Origin: Nesterenkonia lacusekhoensis
Lineage (GTDB): Bacteria; Actinomycetota; Actinomycetes; Actinomycetales; Micrococcaceae
Direction of reading: 5' to 3'
Length of the DNA stretch: 64,000 bases
NCBI RefSeq assembly: GCF_017876395.1
Contig: NZ_JAGINX010000001.1
Coordinates: 930,001 to 994,000 of the forward strand
Shown: positions 61,493 to 64,000 of the stretch, piece by piece
Layout: the number at the start of each line of letters is the position of its first letter
Numbering within the stretch: the stretch's first letter is position 1
Translations under genes and position numbers: made by a program
The notes under the pieces: generated by a model
Databases searched by the model: none
What the model saw: the letters and a program-made list of their open reading frames with translations, nothing else
What the model was told of the DNA's origin: nothing

Positions 61493-64000
61493 TTAGGCAT
61501 CCTTCAGTGGGTCGTTCAGCTGTTGACGGGGGCGACGCTTGAAGAAGCGTCTGGCTTCGAGGTCCTTCCACCGGTGATCCCCGTACAGGGCGGCGATCTC
61601 ATGGAGGACCTCGGCGGCCTCAGCGCGCTGGGCCTCAGGGACCTGATTGAGCTTCCTCAGGTACCAGGTGATGAAGAAGCGCTCGAAACGGGTCTCCAGG
61701 TATTCCTGTTTGAGACCGATCTCGTCCAACCACGCGGCACGGGCCTGCTCCAGGCCCAGGTATTTGCGGAAATAGTTCGGGGAGACCACGTTGACGATCG
61801 AGGTCTCCACCGCGCCGTAGTAGGTGTAGACCGGGCGGAACACCGGGACATAGGCCTCAGTGTGGTAGAGCAGCTGCTGGAAGAAGAACGTGTCCTGCCC
61901 GACTGCCCCCACCGGTTGCTCCAGGCCCAGGGACTGGAGCCAGTCGGTCCGGGCGACCATGGCCTCGATGCTGGCCGGGCGGAACCGGATCTTCACCAGC
62001 GAGTCCTTGGTGGGACGGAACAGCCCGTCGCGCTGTTCGATCTCCTGGGAGAACCACTCGTGGTAGTCCTGCACCAGCAGCCGGTTGGTCCAGACGGCCA
62101 TCGTGCCCAGGGCGAAGTTCGCCTCCGGTGCGGACTTCAGCTTCTCCAGAAGCTCGGAGTAGCCCTCGGCCAGCTCCTCATCATCGGGGTCCAGGTAGGT
62201 CACGTAGGGCGTGCGGGTCAGGGCCAGGCCCGTGTTCCGGGGGCGGGAGGCCGAGCCGGAGCCGCCCCGGGCATGATGGAAGGCTGAGACGTTCGGCCAG
62301 GCCGCGGCCAGCTCCTCGATGGTCTCAGTGGTCCCGGCGTCGGTTGAGCCGTCGTTGATGAGCAGCACGTGCATCCGCTCGAACATGCCGGAACGGCGCA
62401 GCGAGGCGAAGGCCTTGTGCCGCAGGTGGTCACCGTTGTTGTAGATCGGCACCACCACGGCCAGTTCGAGGCCCAGACGTTCGGCCGTGCGGCTGAAGCG
62501 TTCGCCCGCCGCCTCCATGTCCTCGCCCTCGGTCAGCTCGGCCGGGGTCCGCCGTCCGGCGCCGGCGGGGACCTCCGCCGCAGCCGAGCCCGGGCCGGCG
62601 CGCCTGCCCCGGGCTCCCGAGGGTGGTGGGGGCAGAGTGGCCTTCTGAGCCGCTCCTCCGAAGATGACCTCGTCGAAGCTGCGTCGCACTCGCTTCGGTG
62701 CGGCAGCAGGTGCGCGGCGGACTCCGATGTGGTCGCCGGCATAGATCACGGCGTCCTGAGCGGCCTCCCGAAGCCGCGACGCCGACTCCAGCAGGTCCCG
62801 ACCAGGCCTCCACCAGGCGCTGCGCTCCAGTGCGAAGACTTCGGAGGAGCTGCCGCTGTGGTGGCGGTGGGCCAGGTGGTCCGTCTGCTCGGCCGTGCCG
62901 AGCAGCTTGGTGACCACAGCGGCGTCCTGATAGGCGAAGGTGGTCAGCTGATCCAGGGCGTAGTTGGGCGAATAGTGCAGGTGGGCCGAGACCGGCAGCA
63001 GCATAGTGATCTGCTCCTGCTCGGGGTCCTCGGCGAGCTCCTCCCAGCTGAGCAGCTCCACCGGGATCGTCTGGGCCTCCATGGCCCCGCGCAGGGCATC
63101 GGTGATCTGCTCGGCCACTGCCACGACGCGCTCTTCGGGCTGATCGACCTGCAGCCCGGCCGCTGCGCAGAGTCGGCCCAGCGCATCGCGGGCGTGGTTG
63201 TCGCGGAAGACTTTGCGCAGCCCGTCGTTCTGGACGCGGCGCAGCTCCTCCAGGGTCAGGGTGTCCAGCGTCTTGGCGACGTCATCGGCGTCGTTGGCGA
63301 TGTAGACCTGCGGGTAGTAGGAGTTCATACCCTGGCTGTAGGTGGACAGGACCATGGTGCCGCAGGCCTGCAGATCCAACACCCGCTGCTCCACGGAGGT
63401 CTGGGAGGCAGGATCCGGGCTCACCGCAGCGGCGATGTCCACGCTGCGCAGCAGGGGCGCGAGGGCATCCTGCGCGCCTGACTCGCGCTGTGCCCCTGAC
63501 TCGCGCTGTGCCTCTGGCGCATTCTGCGCCTCGGACTGGATGGGGAGCTGCCGGAAGGTGGACAGCGCCTGGTCTGCGGGGATGTCCAGCGTGCCGTGCT
63601 CTGCGAAGAATGCGGCGGGGCGTTGGGCCGCGGCCAGGCCGGTGATGAGCGGCTGGGCATACTCGGCCACGTGCCCGGAGATCGGTTCAGCAGGAGAGCC
63701 GGCCAGCAGGACGAGGTCCGAAGCGGCGGGGCGGCTGTCGATGGGCGTGTGGGTCAGCGGGTTCACCGAGGCCGGCAGCACCTCCACGCTCTGGGTCTGC
63801 GGGCAGCGGGAGCGGTAGGCCTGCACCGATTCGGCGCGCGGAGTGGCGATGCGGTCACAGGCCGCTGCCAGATCGGCGAAGTGCTCGAAGGCCGCCGGCT
63901 CCGCCAGGGCGCTGAAGATCGTGGGCACAGCCGCGCGGCGGAAGGCAGGCAGCACTTCCTCGACAAGCGCCGGGTGGAGGGAACCTGCCTGACCCCAGCC
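61493..64000 (-). CDS. Large two-domain glycosyltransferase (partial, cut by window end)
   Basis: The frame stays open to the window end, so the true start lies beyond 64000. At least 835 codons are visible. The C-terminal part has a GT2 domain (LAVVVPIYNNGDHLRHKAFASL, VLLINDGSTDAGT, YLDPDDEEL), and the N-terminal part repeats LQACGTMVLSTYSQGMNSYYPQV and LTLEELRRVQNDGLRKVF. It is clearly paralogous to 58488-61178 and in the same order and strand. It also has a doubled AQRESG peptide from an 18-bp repeat. Confidence 0.8.
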   Translation of the reverse strand, partial: GWGQAGSLHPALVEEVLPAFRRAAVPTIFSALAEPAAFEHFADLAAACDRIATPRAESVQAYRSRCPQTQSVEVLPASVNPLTHTPIDSRPAASDLVLLAGSPAEPISGHVAEYAQPLITGLAAAQRPAAFFAEHGTLDIPADQALSTFRQLPIQSEAQNAPEAQRESGAQRESGAQDALAPLLRSVDIAAAVSPDPASQTSVEQRVLDLQACGTMVLSTYSQGMNSYYPQVYIANDADDVAKTLDTLTLEELRRVQNDGLRKVFRDNHARDALGRLCAAAGLQVDQPEERVVAVAEQITDALRGAMEAQTIPVELLSWEELAEDPEQEQITMLLPVSAHLHYSPNYALDQLTTFAYQDAAVVTKLLGTAEQTDHLAHRHHSGSSSEVFALERSAWWRPGRDLLESASRLREAAQDAVIYAGDHIGVRRAPAAAPKRVRRSFDEVIFGGAAQKATLPPPPSGARGRRAGPGSAAAEVPAGAGRRTPAELTEGEDMEAAGERFSRTAERLGLELAVVVPIYNNGDHLRHKAFASLRRSGMFERMHVLLINDGSTDAGTTETIEELAAAWPNVSAFHHARGGSGSASRPRNTGLALTRTPYVTYLDPDDEELAEGYSELLEKLKSAPEANFALGTMAVWTNRLLVQDYHEWFSQEIEQRDGLFRPTKDSLVKIRFRPASIEAMVARTDWLQSLGLEQPVGAVGQDTFFFQQLLYHTEAYVPVFRPVYTYYGAVETSIVNVVSPNYFRKYLGLEQARAAWLDEIGLKQEYLETRFERFFITWYLRKLNQVPEAQRAEAAEVLHEIAALYGDHRWKDLEARRFFKRRPRQQLNDPLKDA
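63477..63512. repeat. 18-bp perfect tandem duplication in the second glycosyltransferase gene
   Basis: The unit CCTGACTCGCGCTGTGCC occurs twice in a row, in frame, and duplicates the AQRESG peptide of the linker. Confidence 0.9.

Noticed and set aside
1-64000. CRISPR arrays, tRNA, rRNA and prophage genes
   Set aside because: No regularly spaced repeats, cloverleaf-like segments, ribosomal sequence or phage structural genes were recognised.

Overview
The window is high-GC DNA from an actinobacterium, most likely order Micrococcales. The evidence is mycothiol metabolism (a mycothione reductase next to a mycothiol-type nitroreductase), an actinobacterial ClpP2-ClpX pair, a T-box in front of ileS, and the block gcvH - GarA/OdhI-type FHA protein - MerR - DUF151 - MerR that is also found in mycobacteria (Rv1826-Rv1830). 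A Micrococcaceae member such as Nesterenkonia or a relative would fit, but the genus cannot be fixed from sequence reading alone. No rRNA, tRNA, CRISPR array or prophage was seen.

Positions 1-28260 are mostly housekeeping. In order they hold clpP2-clpX, an LpqY-SugA-SugB-like trehalose uptake system without its ATPase, the gcvH-garA-MerR-DUF151-MerR block, an orphan ParA, an antibiotic-biosynthesis-type monooxygenase, pyruvate carboxylase, mycothione reductase, a DsbA-like nitroreductase, an SDR oxidoreductase, valS, a complete IS110-family element with a structured non-coding left end (candidate bridge RNA), mgtC, and the T-box-controlled run ileS-folC-DUF4233-ndk.

Positions 28270-64000 are dominated by a large cell-surface glycopolymer locus. 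It has a TagGH-type ABC exporter, at least seven glycosyltransferases or glycosyltransferase domains, two acyltransferase-3/SGNH O-acetylases, two polysaccharide pyruvyl transferase domains (one fused to a glycosyltransferase), an ATP-grasp ligase, a pectate-lyase-like beta-helix protein, and wecB plus wecC, which together make UDP-ManNAcA. Together these suggest a ManNAcA-containing (teichuronic-acid-like), acetylated and possibly pyruvylated polymer exported by the ABC transporter. A conserved chromosomal block (smc, an MFS transporter, amt with a GlnR-type box, ftsY) lies between wecB and wecC, so core cell-biology genes are embedded in the surface locus. The last gene is cut by the window end.

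The items most worth follow-up are: the five-gene minus-strand operon PvyTf-GT fusion / ATP-grasp / beta-helix / GT / PvyTf (38262-45906), whose product is unknown; the IS110 element with its candidate bridge RNA; the convergent intergenic region at 15844-16280 with three different long inverted repeats; and the regulatory elements at ileS, amt and the pyc promoter.
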